Shown here in pieces: positions 40,307 to 49,633 of a stretch of DNA of 64,000 nucleotides. A program made the translations under genes and the position numbers. Below the pieces are notes generated by a model. It saw nothing but the letters and a program-made list of their open reading frames with translations. It did not search any database and was not told the origin of the DNA. The stretch's first letter is position 1. Each line of letters opens with the position of its first letter. Origin of the DNA: Modestobacter sp. VKM Ac-2985 (GTDB taxonomy: Bacteria; Actinomycetota; Actinomycetes; Mycobacteriales; Geodermatophilaceae). The DNA lies in contig NZ_JAPVBI010000002.1 of assembly GCF_026967925.1 (NCBI RefSeq), positions 1,355,626 through 1,419,625 of the forward strand. Reading direction: 5' to 3'.

Positions 40307-41014
40307 GTGCTGCCCGACGCGGAGGCGCACGAGCACAGCCACGCCGACGTCTCGGGTGGCTGGCTGCGGGCGGCCGTGTTCGGCGCGATGGACGGCCTGG
40401 TGACCAACACCGCCCTCGTGGCCGGCGTCGGTGCCGGGGGTGCTGCGGCGCAGACGGTGGTCCTGGCCGGGGTCGCCAGCCTCGTCGCCGGGGCCATCTC
40501 GATGGCGCTGGGCGAGTACACGTCGGTGACCACCCAGAACGAGCAGCTCGAGCTCGAGGTCGCCAAGGAGCGCGGGGAGCTGGCACGCAACCCCGAGGGG
40601 GAGCGGCACGAACTGGTCGCCCTGCTGCGCGCCGGTGGGGTGGACGACGACCTCGCCGAGCGGGTGTCGGTGCAGCTGTCCCGGGACCCGGAGACGGCGC
40701 TGCGGCTGCACGTCGTCGCAGAGATCGGGCTGAGCCCGGAGGACACCCCGTCGCCGAGGGTCGCTGCGGTCTCCTCGTTCGTGACCTTCTCGATCGGCGC
40801 CGCCGTGCCGCTGCTGCCCTACCTCTTCGGCCTGAGCACGCTGTGGGTGGCCTTGGTCTGCGGTGGTGTGGGCCTGGTGGTGGCCGGTGCGCTGTCCTCG
40901 CGCTTCACGCCGCGGAGCTGGTGGTGGTCCGCGCTGCGCCAGCTGCTGTTCGGGGCGCTGGCCGCCGGCGCGACCTACCTGATCGGCAGCGCGATCGGCG
41001 TCGCTGTCGCCTGA
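40307..41014 (+). CDS. VIT1/CCC1 family metal-ion transporter
   Basis: A 235-residue membrane protein. Family motifs: FGAMDGLVTNTALVAGV in helix 1 and AGAISMALGEYTSVTTQNE in helix 2, then a cytoplasmic His/Glu-containing segment (about 80-150) and three more helices. VIT/CCC1 proteins export or sequester Fe2+/Mn2+. The start is GTG 40307, downstream of rlmN; the longer frame lies inside rlmN. It is convergent with the LCP gene. Confidence 0.9.
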   Translation: MLPDAEAHEHSHADVSGGWLRAAVFGAMDGLVTNTALVAGVGAGGAAAQTVVLAGVASLVAGAISMALGEYTSVTTQNEQLELEVAKERGELARNPEGERHELVALLRAGGVDDDLAERVSVQLSRDPETALRLHVVAEIGLSPEDTPSPRVAAVSSFVTFSIGAAVPLLPYLFGLSTLWVALVCGGVGLVVAGALSSRFTPRSWWWSALRQLLFGALAAGATYLIGSAIGVAVA

Positions 41015-41023
41015 TCCGCCGGT

Positions 41024-41986
41024 TCAGCCGTCGCAGGACATCCCGGCGGAGGACAGCGCCGTGGCCGTCGCCGGCGAGGGGAAGCGGAGGAGCGTGTCGT
41101 TCACCGGGTCACCCACCGGCAGTACGGACACCGGTGCGAGGTCTGCCCTTGCCAGCCAGGCCAGGTCCGGGAGCGACGTGCCGTGGTCCACGGTCAGCGC
41201 ATCCGTGGCCGCCCAGGCCACCCGCTGGAGCCGCCAGGGCCGGACGAGGGACTCCTGGACCCGGTCGGCCAAGGCGTCGACCACCTGCCCGGCAGCCGAC
41301 GCCCGACCGTCCGGGTCGATCGGCGCGGGCACCCACTCGCCGTCCACCCGGTGTTCGGGCTGGCGGGAGCGCACCATCGCCAGTGCGGTCCGGCCGTCGA
41401 GCTGCTGTCGGCCGGCCTCGGTCAGCTCCAGCCCGGCGACGGGGTCGCGCACGGGGATCGGGACGTCGACCGACAGCCCACCGGCTGCGTCGACGACTGC
41501 GGCGAAGCCGGCCAGGTCGACGCTCACCAGGTGGTCGGTGGCGACCCCGAGGTGGCACAGCGCGTCGACGGTCGCCTGCGGCCCGTCGAGCCAGCTGAGC
41601 GCCAGCCGGCCCGTCGTCTCACCCGTGTTCAGCACCAGGTCTCGCGGCACGGAGAAGACGGTGGAGGAATCGCCGTCGGAGTGCACGACCAGGACGACGT
41701 CCGCCCGGGCGCCGGGGACCTGGTCGGTGGTGCCGAACTGCTCGGCCGATGCGCCGGCCGGCAGCTCGGCGCGGGAGTCGACACCGACCAGGACCCAGGT
41801 GGTGCCGGGGCCGGTGGTGGGCGTGACGGCCGCTCGATCGATCCGACCGGTCAGGACCGCGGCGTCGACGGTCACCGCCAGCACCAGGACGGCCGTGACC
41901 AGCAGTGCCCACCGGACGGCCCGGGAACGCGGCGAACGCCGGCCAGGGGGAGCCTGGCCGGCGTTCGCCGTGGTGCTGCGGGTCAT
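41024..41986 (-). CDS. LCP (LytR-CpsA-Psr) family protein, module 1
   Basis: A 320-residue protein with one N-terminal membrane helix (about 25-47) and an extracytoplasmic LCP domain. Features: WVLVGVDSR, GARADVVLVVH, VFSVPRDLVL (the conserved Arg-Asp), LVSVDLAGFAAVVDAAGGLSV, and LDGRTALAMVRSR. LCP enzymes transfer glycopolymers to peptidoglycan or to proteins. It starts two bases after the stop of a sortase-type surface protein gene. Codons 8-20 contain a perfect 18-bp inverted repeat. It is paralogous to 43542-44528, including the N-terminal A-G-Q-x-P-P-G-R-R block. Confidence 0.85.
   Translation of the reverse strand: MTRSTTANAGQAPPGRRSPRSRAVRWALLVTAVLVLAVTVDAAVLTGRIDRAAVTPTTGPGTTWVLVGVDSRAELPAGASAEQFGTTDQVPGARADVVLVVHSDGDSSTVFSVPRDLVLNTGETTGRLALSWLDGPQATVDALCHLGVATDHLVSVDLAGFAAVVDAAGGLSVDVPIPVRDPVAGLELTEAGRQQLDGRTALAMVRSRQPEHRVDGEWVPAPIDPDGRASAAGQVVDALADRVQESLVRPWRLQRVAWAATDALTVDHGTSLPDLAWLARADLAPVSVLPVGDPVNDTLLRFPSPATATALSSAGMSCDG
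41930..41970 (-). promoter_or_regulatory. Perfect 18-bp inverted repeat within the LCP-1 5' coding region
   Basis: Arms 41930-41947 and 41953-41970 are exactly complementary with a 5-nt loop. On the minus strand it begins about 16 nt into the LCP coding sequence, just downstream of the surface-protein stop. The equivalent structure in module 2 differs by one base pair with compensation. Confidence 0.8.
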
Positions 41987-41988
41987 GC

Positions 41989-42846
41989 TCAGGCCTGCGT
42001 CGCTCCCGCGGTGCGGCGGCGGCTCAGCACCAGGGCGCCGGCGCCGGCGCCCACGAGCACGGTGCCCGCGACCAGCGGCAGGGCGACGCTGGCACCGGTG
42101 TAGGCCAGCGCCTTGCCGTCGGCGGTCAGCGTGATGGTCTCCTCGAAGTGGCTGCCGGCGTCGCCGTCGAGCGCGAGGGTGTGGGTGCCCAGCGTCGTGC
42201 CGGCGGGGAGCGTGAAGGTGGCGGTGATGACGCCGTTGGCGTCGGCGGTGTAGGTGCCCAGGACGACCGGGGTCGAGTGCAGGACCAGGGTGACCTTCTC
42301 GAAGGCCTTGAAGCCCTTGTAGGTCTTGGTCACCTCCTGGCCGGGGGCGGCGACGTTGCTGGTGGCGGTGCTGGCCGTGGCAGCGATGCCCGGGGTGTTC
42401 GCCTTCGCGCCCGGCACGAAGGCGGCGGGTGCGGGGGCCGGGGCCGGCTTGCCGTCGGCGGTGACGGTGATGGTGGCGTTCGCGTACTGGAACTTGCTCG
42501 TGTACTGGTCGCAGGTCAGCCGGTAGGAGTAGGTGCCGAGCTCCGTGGGCGAAGTCAGCTCGAAGCTCCAGGTGCCGTCGGCGTTCGCCGTGACGCCATC
42601 GCCCCAGCCGGCGTCGTCGCTGTCGGGGGAGATGCTGGCGACGGGCTTCGTGGAGGTGTCCGAGGCCTGCGTGCAGCCGGCGCCGGAGATGGTGAAGGTG
42701 GTGCTGGGGGCCACCGTGCTCGACGGCGCGACGACCGGTGCGGCGGGCGCGGCGAGCGCGGCCGGCGCGATCAGCAGGGTCGCGGAGGCCGCGCCCAAGG
42801 TGAGACCGGTGACGACGGCGACGCGGGATCGGGACAGGCGGCTCAT
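41989..42846 (-). CDS. Sortase-type (LAYTG) cell-wall-anchored surface protein, module 1
   Basis: A 285-residue secreted protein. The signal peptide ends near A-L-A-A-P (about residue 33). Two Ig-like beta domains follow (about 35-130 and 155-255), with a Pro/Ala linker between them. The C-terminus is a sorting signal: LAYTG, a hydrophobic helix, then SRRR. LAxTG fits class E sortases. ATG 42846 has GGAGGA upstream. Its stop is two bases from the LCP start, so the pair is probably one operon. Confidence 0.85.
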   Translation of the reverse strand: MSRLSRSRVAVVTGLTLGAASATLLIAPAALAAPAAPVVAPSSTVAPSTTFTISGAGCTQASDTSTKPVASISPDSDDAGWGDGVTANADGTWSFELTSPTELGTYSYRLTCDQYTSKFQYANATITVTADGKPAPAPAPAAFVPGAKANTPGIAATASTATSNVAAPGQEVTKTYKGFKAFEKVTLVLHSTPVVLGTYTADANGVITATFTLPAGTTLGTHTLALDGDAGSHFEETITLTADGKALAYTGASVALPLVAGTVLVGAGAGALVLSRRRTAGATQA

Positions 42847-43075
42847 CGGGGTTCCTCCGTGTGTGTGTCGGCCCCGAGTGCGGGTCCGTTGCCGCATGTC
42901 TAGTCCGCCCGGACCCCTCGGATGGCACATTTCTGTGCGACACGCAGAAGAGTCGGACACATGTGCACAGTCGCGCCTCACAGCGTCCACTGCGGTGAAC
43001 GGATTGTTGCCCGCGGCGGAGTCATCCGCCGTCATGTTCGTCCAATGGTGGGTGTGGCTCAGATGGGCTGCCGAA

Positions 43076-43117
43076 ACGACAGAGGCCGCCTCCCCTGAGG
43101 GAGGCGGCCTCTGTCGT
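43076..43117 (-). terminator. Perfect 19-bp terminator hairpin between DUF2631 and module 1
   Basis: Arms 43076-43094 and 43099-43117, loop CTGA. On the minus strand it is followed by TTCGG. It ends transcription of the DUF2631 gene before the surface-protein gene. Confidence 0.85.
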
Positions 43118-43150
43118 CGAGTCGCGAGCCGCTGGCAGCGGCGGGGTGGG

Positions 43151-43480
43151 TCAGCGGGAGCGCCAGGCGTTCTTCCGCCGGCGGATGTCCCACAGCAGCA
43201 TGCCCACGAGCGTCAGGACGAAGCCGAGGATCCAGAGGTTCTCGACCTGGCCCTCGTGGTTGCCGAACAGCAGGGCGAGCAGCGACAGCACCATCAGCCA
43301 GCCGACGATCCGGCCGAAACGGCCGGACTCGGCGTGCCAGCCCCAGTCCGCAGGGTGCTCGTCGTGGACGGGCGCCTCGCCCGGACGGACGATGCCCTCC
43401 TCGCGTCTGGACTGCTCGACCACGCCGGCGTTCGTCTGGTGGCCCTGTCCCCGGCCGCTGTGCTCACTCACGGCGTCCAT
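43151..43480 (-). CDS. DUF2631 family membrane protein
   Basis: A 109-residue protein: a hydrophilic N-terminus with H-P-A-D-W-G-W-H, then two membrane helices (about 59-73 and 82-96) and a basic tail. The wording matches DUF2631, found near dxr in Actinobacteria. The function is unknown. It is flanked by the two LAYTG/LCP modules. Confidence 0.85.
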   Translation of the reverse strand: MDAVSEHSGRGQGHQTNAGVVEQSRREEGIVRPGEAPVHDEHPADWGWHAESGRFGRIVGWLMVLSLLALLFGNHEGQVENLWILGFVLTLVGMLLWDIRRRKNAWRSR

Positions 43481-43541
43481 CTTGCCAAACCCCGGCGCTC
43501 TGCACCCGCTGGGAGCGGTCGTGGCGCAGGGTGGCGTCCGC

Positions 43542-44528
43542 TCATGGGTCGCAGGAGAGGCCGGCCGCCGCGACCGCGGCCCTGGTGTCCGCCGTCGGCA
43601 ACCGGGCGATCGTGCCTCCCAGCGGGTCGCCGACCGGCAGGACCCGCAGGCCGTCCAGCTCCGCCCGAGCCAGGGAGGCGAGGTCCCCGGTCGAGGTGTC
43701 GGGGTCGGTGGCGAGGGCGCCGGAGGCCGCCCAGGCGACCGACTGCAGCCGCCACGGGCGCAGCGATGCCGATCGCACCTGGGTCATCAGGGCGGAGAGC
43801 ACGGTGCCGGCGGCGGTGGCCCGGCCGTCGGGGTCGACCGGCGCCGGCACCCACTGGCCGTCGACCAGGTGCTCCGGGTGTCGGGAACGGACGAGGGCCA
43901 GCGCGGTCGCGCCGTCCACCTGCTGGTGGCCGGTCCGGGTCAGTTGCAGCCCGGCGGACGGGTCGCGGACCGGCTCGGGGACGTCGACGTCCAGACCGCC
44001 GGCGGCGTCGACCACCGCGGCGAAGCCGGCGAGGTCGACGGAGACGACGTGGTCGGTCGGGATGCCGAGCTGGCACAGCCCGTCGACGGTCGCCCGGGGT
44101 CCGCTCAGCCAGGTGAGCGCGAGCCGGCCAGGACGTCGGTCGGTCCGCACGACCACATCGCGCGGGACGGAGAACACGGTGGTGGCGGCGTCGGTCTGGT
44201 GGACGACCACGATGACGTCCGTGCGGGCCCCGGGCACCTGGTCGGGAGTGCCGAAGGCGGTGGCGTCGGCGCCCGCGGGCAGCCGGTCACGTGAGTCCAG
44301 TCCCACCAGCACCCAGGTCCGCCCGTCGGTGTCACCGGGTCCTCCGGACAGGTCGATGTCGATCTGGCCCACGCGGCCGGCCAGTACGGCTGCGTCCGCG
44401 CCCAGCGCGACCAGGAGGACGGCGAGCAGGGCCAGGGCGATGCGCCAGCGGCGAACCGTCTTCCCGGAACGCGGCGGACGCCGGCCAGGAGGTACCTGGC
44501 CGGCGTCCGATTCGAGCGGAACGGTCAT
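43542..44528 (-). CDS. LCP (LytR-CpsA-Psr) family protein, module 2
   Basis: A 328-residue paralogue of the LCP gene at 41024. One N-terminal helix (about 28-50), then WVLVGLDSR, GARTDVIVVVH, VFSVPRDVVV, LVSVDLAGF-like VSVDLAGFAAVVDAAGGL, and VDGATALALVRSR. It has the same two-base gap after its LAYTG partner and a matching inverted repeat at 44475-44509. Both copies end with a Cys-containing L-S-C-D or M-S-C-D motif. Confidence 0.85.
   Translation of the reverse strand: MTVPLESDAGQVPPGRRPPRSGKTVRRWRIALALLAVLLVALGADAAVLAGRVGQIDIDLSGGPGDTDGRTWVLVGLDSRDRLPAGADATAFGTPDQVPGARTDVIVVVHQTDAATTVFSVPRDVVVRTDRRPGRLALTWLSGPRATVDGLCQLGIPTDHVVSVDLAGFAAVVDAAGGLDVDVPEPVRDPSAGLQLTRTGHQQVDGATALALVRSRHPEHLVDGQWVPAPVDPDGRATAAGTVLSALMTQVRSASLRPWRLQSVAWAASGALATDPDTSTGDLASLARAELDGLRVLPVGDPLGGTIARLPTADTRAAVAAAGLSCDP
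44475..44509 (-). promoter_or_regulatory. Perfect 15-bp inverted repeat within the LCP-2 5' coding region
   Basis: Arms 44475-44489 and 44495-44509 with a 5-nt loop. It corresponds in position to the 41930-41970 hairpin. The A-T pair of copy 1 is a G-C pair here, so pairing is retained. Confidence 0.8.
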
Positions 44529-44530
44529 GC

Positions 44531-45505
44531 TCAGACGTCCTGGGCACCTGCCGGACGGCGGCGCAGGGCGAACAGTGCGCCGGCGCCGGCGACGAGCAGC
44601 CCGCCACCCAGCGACAGCGGCAGGGCGAGGCTCGCGCCGGTGTAGGCCAGGTTGTCGGAGTCCGAGGAGCTGGCGGCGGTGACGGTCAGGGACTCCTGGA
44701 AGTAGGTGCCCTGGTCGCCCTCGAAGACCAGGTCGTGCTCACCGGCCGGGGTGCCGGCCGGCAGCGTGAAGCTGACGGTCACGGTGCCGTCGGCGTCGGC
44801 GGTGTAGGTGCCCACCGTCTGTGGCTCCGAGTGCAGGGTGACGGTGACCTTCTCCCGGGGCTGGAAGCCGGTCAGGACCTTCACGATCTTCGTGCCCTGG
44901 GCGGCCTGGGCGCCGGTGGTGGAGCTGGTCTTGGTGCTGGCGACGCCGGCGCTGTTCGCGGACTCGCCGCGCAGCTCGCCGGTCGGGGCGACGGTGGTCG
45001 GGGTCGAGTCCACCGGCGCCGGGGTGACCGGGTCGGGGGTGACCGGGCCCGGGGTGACCGGCGCTGCCGCCAGGGTGAACGAGAACTCGGGGTAGGCGAG
45101 CCAGTCCGCACCGGTGTCGGTCTCCCCGCCGTCGTAGGGCTCGCAGAGGGCGAAGGCCACGTAGCCGCCCGGCGTCGCACCCGGCAGGAATGCCAGCGTC
45201 GCGGTCCAGTCGCCCGCCTCCACCGGGCCCGTCAGGCTGAGCAGCGGCTCGGCTGCGGGGTCGGTGGCGTCTGCCGCAGCGAAGACGTCCACGTAGACGG
45301 TGGCCGGCTTGTCCGGGTACGTCGCCGCACACTCGGTGCCGGACAGCTCGTAGGTCTGACCGATCACCGCGGTGGACGGGCCCTGCAGGGCGGGGAGATC
45401 GGCGGGGGCGGCCAGGGCGCCCGGGGCGAAGGTGAGGCTCAGGGTGGCGGTGCCGAGGGCGAGGCCGGTGGCGACGGTGGCGCGGCGGGTGGACACGCGG
45501 GACAT
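44531..45505 (-). CDS. Sortase-type (LAYTG) cell-wall-anchored surface protein, module 2
   Basis: A 324-residue secreted protein, paralogous to 41989-42846. Signal peptide (about 1-33), two Ig-like domains, a Pro/Thr/Val linker between them (VTPGPVTPDPVTPAP), and the C-terminal signal LAYTG, hydrophobic helix, LRRRP. The second Ig-like domain is the most alike between copies (V-T-V-T-L-H-S-E-P-Q-T-V-G-T-Y-T-A-D-A-D-G pattern); the first has diverged. ATG 45505 with GGAGAG upstream. Confidence 0.85.
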   Translation of the reverse strand: MSRVSTRRATVATGLALGTATLSLTFAPGALAAPADLPALQGPSTAVIGQTYELSGTECAATYPDKPATVYVDVFAAADATDPAAEPLLSLTGPVEAGDWTATLAFLPGATPGGYVAFALCEPYDGGETDTGADWLAYPEFSFTLAAAPVTPGPVTPDPVTPAPVDSTPTTVAPTGELRGESANSAGVASTKTSSTTGAQAAQGTKIVKVLTGFQPREKVTVTLHSEPQTVGTYTADADGTVTVSFTLPAGTPAGEHDLVFEGDQGTYFQESLTVTAASSSDSDNLAYTGASLALPLSLGGGLLVAGAGALFALRRRPAGAQDV

Positions 45506-45620
45506 GAGGTCTCTCCGGTTGGTCGGTGGCCCGGTGTCCGAGCCGTCACGCGGGGTATCGGTACAGGAACGGCCGAGCTTGACCCGTACGCCGGACGACG
45601 CGCCGATTTCTTGGACAACG

Positions 45621-45663
45621 TCTGCCAGAAGCGGGCGGAATCGTCCAGATCTGGACTGGCAGA
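45621..45663. promoter_or_regulatory. Nested palindromes upstream of surface protein 2 and dxr
   Basis: GTCCAGATCTGGAC (45643-45656) is a perfect 14-bp palindrome. TCTGCCAG (45621-45628) and CTGGCAGA (45656-45663) form an 8-bp inverted repeat around it. It lies in the 259-bp divergent gap and is a candidate operator. Confidence 0.4.
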
Positions 45664-45764
45664 GCTCGTGATGAACACCGCGATCCTGAACAGATCACGA
45701 CGAGGGGCTGGCGTCCTGCCGGTCGGTCGGCCGGAGGCCTGCTGGGCTTGGCAGGATCAGCAGC

Positions 45765-46997
45765 ATGAGTGAGCCGCGCAGCACCGAACCCCGGACGGTC
45801 ACCGTGCTGGGGTCCACCGGGTCGATCGGCCGCCAGGCGATCGCGGTCGCCCGGCAGAACCCGGACCGGTTGCGGGTCACCGGCCTCGCTGCCGGCGGGG
45901 GGGACGTCGCCCTGCTGGCCGAGCAGGCCCTCTCCCTGGGCGTGCGCACCGTGGCGATCGCCCGGGCCACCGCCGCCCAGGACCTGCAGCTCGCCTTCTA
46001 CGCCGCGGCGCAGCAGCGCGGCTGGGCGCAGGGGCACTACGCGCTCCCGGAGATCCTGGCCGGCCCGCGCGCCGCCGAGGAGCTGGCCGCCCGCCCGGCC
46101 GACGTCGTCCTCAACGGCATCAGCGGCTCGATCGGGCTGCGGCCGACGCTCTCGGCGCTCGCCGCCGGGCGCACCGTCGCCCTGGCCAACAAGGAGTCGC
46201 TGGTCGCCGGGGGCGCGCTGGTGACGGCGGCGGCCGCCCCCGGCCAGCTGGTGCCGGTCGACTCCGAGCACTCCGCGCTGGCCCAGTGCCTGCGTGGTGG
46301 CGCGCGCGGTGAGGTCGCCCGGTTGGTGCTCACCGCCAGCGGTGGGCCGTTCCGGGGCCGCAGCGCCGCGGAGCTCGCCGGCGTCACCCGGGAGCAGGCG
46401 CTGGCCCACCCCACCTGGGACATGGGCCCGGTGGTGACCATCAACTCCGCGACCCTGGTGAACAAGGGGCTGGAGCTGATCGAGGCGCACCTGCTCTTCG
46501 GCGTCCCGTACGCCGACATCGACGTGGTGGTGCACCCGCAGTCGATCGTCCACTCCATGGTCACGTTCGCCGACGGCGCCACCATCGCCCAGGCCAGCCC
46601 GCCGGACATGCGGCTGCCGATCGCCCTGGCGCTGGCCTGGCCGGACCGGCTGCCGGACGTCCAGCCGGCCCTGGACTGGTCGACCGCGAGCACCTGGGAG
46701 TTCCTGCCCCTGGACGGCGAGGTGTTCCCGGCGGTCCGGCTGGCCCGGCAGGCGGGGGAGGCCGGCGGCGTCGTCCCGGCGCTGTACAACGCGGCCAACG
46801 AGGAGGCGGTCGCGGCATTCACAGCCGGACACCTCTCGTTCCCAGGGATCGTGCAGGTGATCGCGCGTACGCTCGACGCCGCGCCGGACCTCGGCGCACC
46901 CACCTGCGTCGACGACGTGCTGGCCGCTGAGAAGTGGGCCCGGGAGCACGCTCGCGGCGCCATCGGCGCGGACGACCTGAGACGGAGCTTGAGCTGA
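45765..46997 (+). CDS. dxr: 1-deoxy-D-xylulose 5-phosphate reductoisomerase
   Basis: A 410-residue MEP-pathway enzyme. NADPH-binding [11 protein letters not shown] at the start; catalytic-metal region [25 protein letters not shown] and [12 protein letters not shown]. The length is typical. CAGGAT (45752-45757) seven bases before the ATG is a possible leaderless -10. ispG of the same pathway is two genes on. Confidence 0.97.
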   Translation: MSEPRSTEPRTVTVLGSTGSIGRQAIAVARQNPDRLRVTGLAAGGGDVALLAEQALSLGVRTVAIARATAAQDLQLAFYAAAQQRGWAQGHYALPEILAGPRAAEELAARPADVVLNGISGSIGLRPTLSALAAGRTVALANKESLVAGGALVTAAAAPGQLVPVDSEHSALAQCLRGGARGEVARLVLTASGGPFRGRSAAELAGVTREQALAHPTWDMGPVVTINSATLVNKGLELIEAHLLFGVPYADIDVVVHPQSIVHSMVTFADGATIAQASPPDMRLPIALALAWPDRLPDVQPALDWSTASTWEFLPLDGEVFPAVRLARQAGEAGGVVPALYNAANEEAVAAFTAGHLSFPGIVQVIARTLDAAPDLGAPTCVDDVLAAEKWAREHARGAIGADDLRRSLS

Positions 46998-48379
46998 GCG
47001 GGTTCCTCCTGACGGTCCTCGGGATCGTCGCCTTCGCCGTCGGGCTGCTGTTCAGCATCGGCTTCCACGAGTTCGGGCACTACTGGTGGGCCCGGAAGTT
47101 CGGCATGCGCGTGCCGCAGTTCTTCGTCGGCTTCGGGACGACGGTGTGGTCCTTCCGCCGCGGCGAGACCGAGTTCGGGATCAAGGCGGTCCCGCTGGGC
47201 GGCTACATCCGCATCGTCGGCATGATCCCGCCGGCCGAGGAGGGCGAGAGCAAGCGCGCCACCCGGATGCGCAGCTTCATCGCCGAGGTCCGCGGGGCCG
47301 CCCTCAACGACGTCCTGCCCACCGACCGCGGGCGGGTGTTCTACGCCAAGCCCTGGTGGCAGCGGGTGATCGTGATGTTCGCCGGCCCGTTCCACAACCT
47401 GGTGCTGGCGGTGCTCCTCTTCCTGGTCCTGCTGCTGGGCATCGGGCTGCCGACGACGACCACCACGATCGCCGACGTGCCCGACTGCGTGCTGCCGGCC
47501 GGGGCGGCCAGTGCCGGCGCGGCCGACCCCTGCGAGGTGCCGATCACCCCGGCCGGCGAGCTGTGCGCCGCAGGGGCGGCCGACTGCGCCCTGCCGCCGG
47601 CCGGTCCGGCAGCCCAGGCCGGGCTGCAGCCCGGGGACACCGTCCTGGCCATCGACGGCGAACCGGTCACCCAGGAGCCGGGCGACGGCTGGGAGGCGCT
47701 GGTCGACACGGTGCAGGCCAGCGCCGGCACGCCGCTCACGCTGACCGTCGCCCGCGAGGGGGCCACCGAGCAGTTCGACCTCACGGTCACCCCGATCGAG
47801 AACACCGTCTACACCGACCCGGACGAGGACGGCGAACCCGACGGCACGGAGGCGGTCGGGTACCTCGGCGTGCAGTCTGCGACGGAGTACGTCAGCCAGC
47901 CGCTGAGCTCGCTGCCGGGCTACTTCGCCACCGTCGTCACCGAGTCGGTCCAGCGGCTCGTGCAGATCCCCGAGCGGATCCCGCAGCTGTTCCGGGCCAC
48001 CTTCATGGGGGAGGAGCGCGACCGCGAGGGGCCGATCGGCCTGGTCGGGGTGAGCCGGCTCTCCGGGGAGGCCTTCGCCCTGCCGGAGTTCAGCAACGTG
48101 GACAAGCTCAGCTTCTTCGTCTCGCTGCTGGCCAGCGTCAACCTGGTGCTCTTCCTGTTCAACCTGGTGCCGCTGTACCCCCTGGACGGCGGTCACGTCG
48201 CCGGCGCGCTGTACGAGAAGGCCCGCTCGACCGTGGCGCGGCTGCGCGGACGGCCCGATCCCGGCCCGTTCGACATCGCCCGGCTGATGCCGGTCGCCTA
48301 TGTCGTGGCGGGGCTGTTCATCCTGCTGTCCGGGCTGCTCGTCATCGCCGACCTGGTCAACCCGATCACGCTGAGCTGA
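46994..48379 (+). CDS. M50 family site-2 protease (Rip1-like)
   Basis: About 461 residues. First membrane helix contains HEFGH (His25, Glu26, His29 from this start), a PDZ domain lies at about 190-275, and the second metal motif is LYPLDGGH near residue 400. Such proteases cleave anti-sigma factors and membrane proteins. I favour CTG 46994 (L-S-G-F-L-L-T), overlapping the dxr stop as CTGA, with GGAG 6 nt upstream, because the family begins just before helix 1. The only standard start is GTG 46934, 60 bases inside dxr, adding a basic 20-residue tract. Confidence 0.9.
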   Translation: MSGFLLTVLGIVAFAVGLLFSIGFHEFGHYWWARKFGMRVPQFFVGFGTTVWSFRRGETEFGIKAVPLGGYIRIVGMIPPAEEGESKRATRMRSFIAEVRGAALNDVLPTDRGRVFYAKPWWQRVIVMFAGPFHNLVLAVLLFLVLLLGIGLPTTTTTIADVPDCVLPAGAASAGAADPCEVPITPAGELCAAGAADCALPPAGPAAQAGLQPGDTVLAIDGEPVTQEPGDGWEALVDTVQASAGTPLTLTVAREGATEQFDLTVTPIENTVYTDPDEDGEPDGTEAVGYLGVQSATEYVSQPLSSLPGYFATVVTESVQRLVQIPERIPQLFRATFMGEERDREGPIGLVGVSRLSGEAFALPEFSNVDKLSFFVSLLASVNLVLFLFNLVPLYPLDGGHVAGALYEKARSTVARLRGRPDPGPFDIARLMPVAYVVAGLFILLSGLLVIADLVNPITLS

Positions 48380-48432
48380 GCGGTCGCACCGACGTCACAG
48401 CGGGGTCACCGGCGGTGCCGTCGCCGGCGGTA

Positions 48433-48438
48433 GATACT
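48433..48438 (+). promoter_or_regulatory. Candidate -10 (GATACT) for leaderless ispG
   Basis: GATACT ends six bases before the ispG ATG (48445). The AT-rich TAGATACT is conspicuous in this GC-rich context. Transcription would start at about the ATG. Confidence 0.5.
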
Positions 48439-48444
48439 GAGGTC

Positions 48445-49605
48445 ATGGCGATCCCCGTCAGTCTCGGCATGCCGGCTGCGCCCCCTCCCGTCCTCGCCCC
48501 CCGACGCAGGACCCGACAGCTGGACGTCGGCGGCGTCGGGGTGGGCAGTGACTCCCCGGTCAGCGTCCAGTCGATGTGCACCACCAAGACCGCCGACATC
48601 AACGCGACCCTGCAGCAGATCGCCGAGCTGACGGCGTCGGGCTGCCAGATCGTGCGCGTGGCGGTGCCCGACACCGACGACGCCGAGGCGCTGTCGATCA
48701 TCGCGCGGAAGTCGCAGATCCCGGTGATCGCCGACATCCACTTCCAGCCGCGGTACGTGTTCGCGGCGATCGACGCCGGGTGCGCCGCCGTGCGGGTGAA
48801 CCCCGGCAACATCAAGAAGTTCGACGACAAGGTCGGCGAGATCGCCCGGGCGGCCAAGGACGCCGGCACCCCGATCCGGATCGGGGTGAACGCCGGCTCG
48901 CTGGACAAGCGGCTGCTGGCCAAGTACGGCAAGGCCACCCCGGAGGCGCTCGTCGAGTCGGCGCTGTGGGAGTGCTCGCTGTTCGAGGAGCACGACTTCC
49001 GCGACATCAAGATCTCGGTCAAGCACAACGACCCGGTGATCATGGTCCGCGCCTACGAGCTGCTGGCCGCCCAGTGTGACTACCCGCTGCACCTCGGCGT
49101 GACCGAGGCCGGCCCCGCCTTCCAGGGGACCATCAAGTCCGCGGTCGCCTTCGGTGCGCTGCTGTCCCAGGGCATCGGCGACACGATCCGGGTCTCCCTC
49201 TCCGCCCCGCCGGCGGAGGAGGTCAAGGTCGGCAACCAGATCCTGGAGTCGCTGAACCTGCGCCAGCGCGGCCTGGAGATCGTCAGCTGCCCCTCGTGCG
49301 GCCGGGCCCAGGTCGACGTCTACAAGCTCGCCGACGAGGTCACCGCAGGCCTGGAGGGCATGGAGGTGCCGCTGCGGGTCGCCGTCATGGGCTGCGTGGT
49401 GAACGGCCCGGGGGAGGCCCGCGAGGCCGACCTGGGCGTCGCCTCCGGCAACGGCAAGGGGCAGATCTTCGTCAAGGGCGAGGTCGTCAAGACCGTGCCC
49501 GAGTCGATGATCGTGGAGACCCTGATCGAGGAGGCCATGCGCATCGCCGAGGCGCAGACGGCCGACGGCACCCCGTCCGGTCCGCCGGTCGTCTCCGTCT
49601 CCTGA
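48445..49605 (+). CDS. ispG: 4-hydroxy-3-methylbut-2-enyl-diphosphate synthase (GcpE)
   Basis: A 386-residue [4Fe-4S] enzyme of the MEP pathway. N-terminal TIM-barrel part ([16 protein letters not shown]); the cluster Cys residues are in SCPSCGR and [11 protein letters not shown] 25-residue variable N-terminus is present. The open frame runs back through the protease gene, but the ATG at 48445 with the nearby -10 is a better start. Confidence 0.97.
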   Translation: MAIPVSLGMPAAPPPVLAPRRRTRQLDVGGVGVGSDSPVSVQSMCTTKTADINATLQQIAELTASGCQIVRVAVPDTDDAEALSIIARKSQIPVIADIHFQPRYVFAAIDAGCAAVRVNPGNIKKFDDKVGEIARAAKDAGTPIRIGVNAGSLDKRLLAKYGKATPEALVESALWECSLFEEHDFRDIKISVKHNDPVIMVRAYELLAAQCDYPLHLGVTEAGPAFQGTIKSAVAFGALLSQGIGDTIRVSLSAPPAEEVKVGNQILESLNLRQRGLEIVSCPSCGRAQVDVYKLADEVTAGLEGMEVPLRVAVMGCVVNGPGEAREADLGVASGNGKGQIFVKGEVVKTVPESMIVETLIEEAMRIAEAQTADGTPSGPPVVSVS

Positions 49606-49633
49606 CCCGGCCCGCACCGGTCGACCGAGGACA

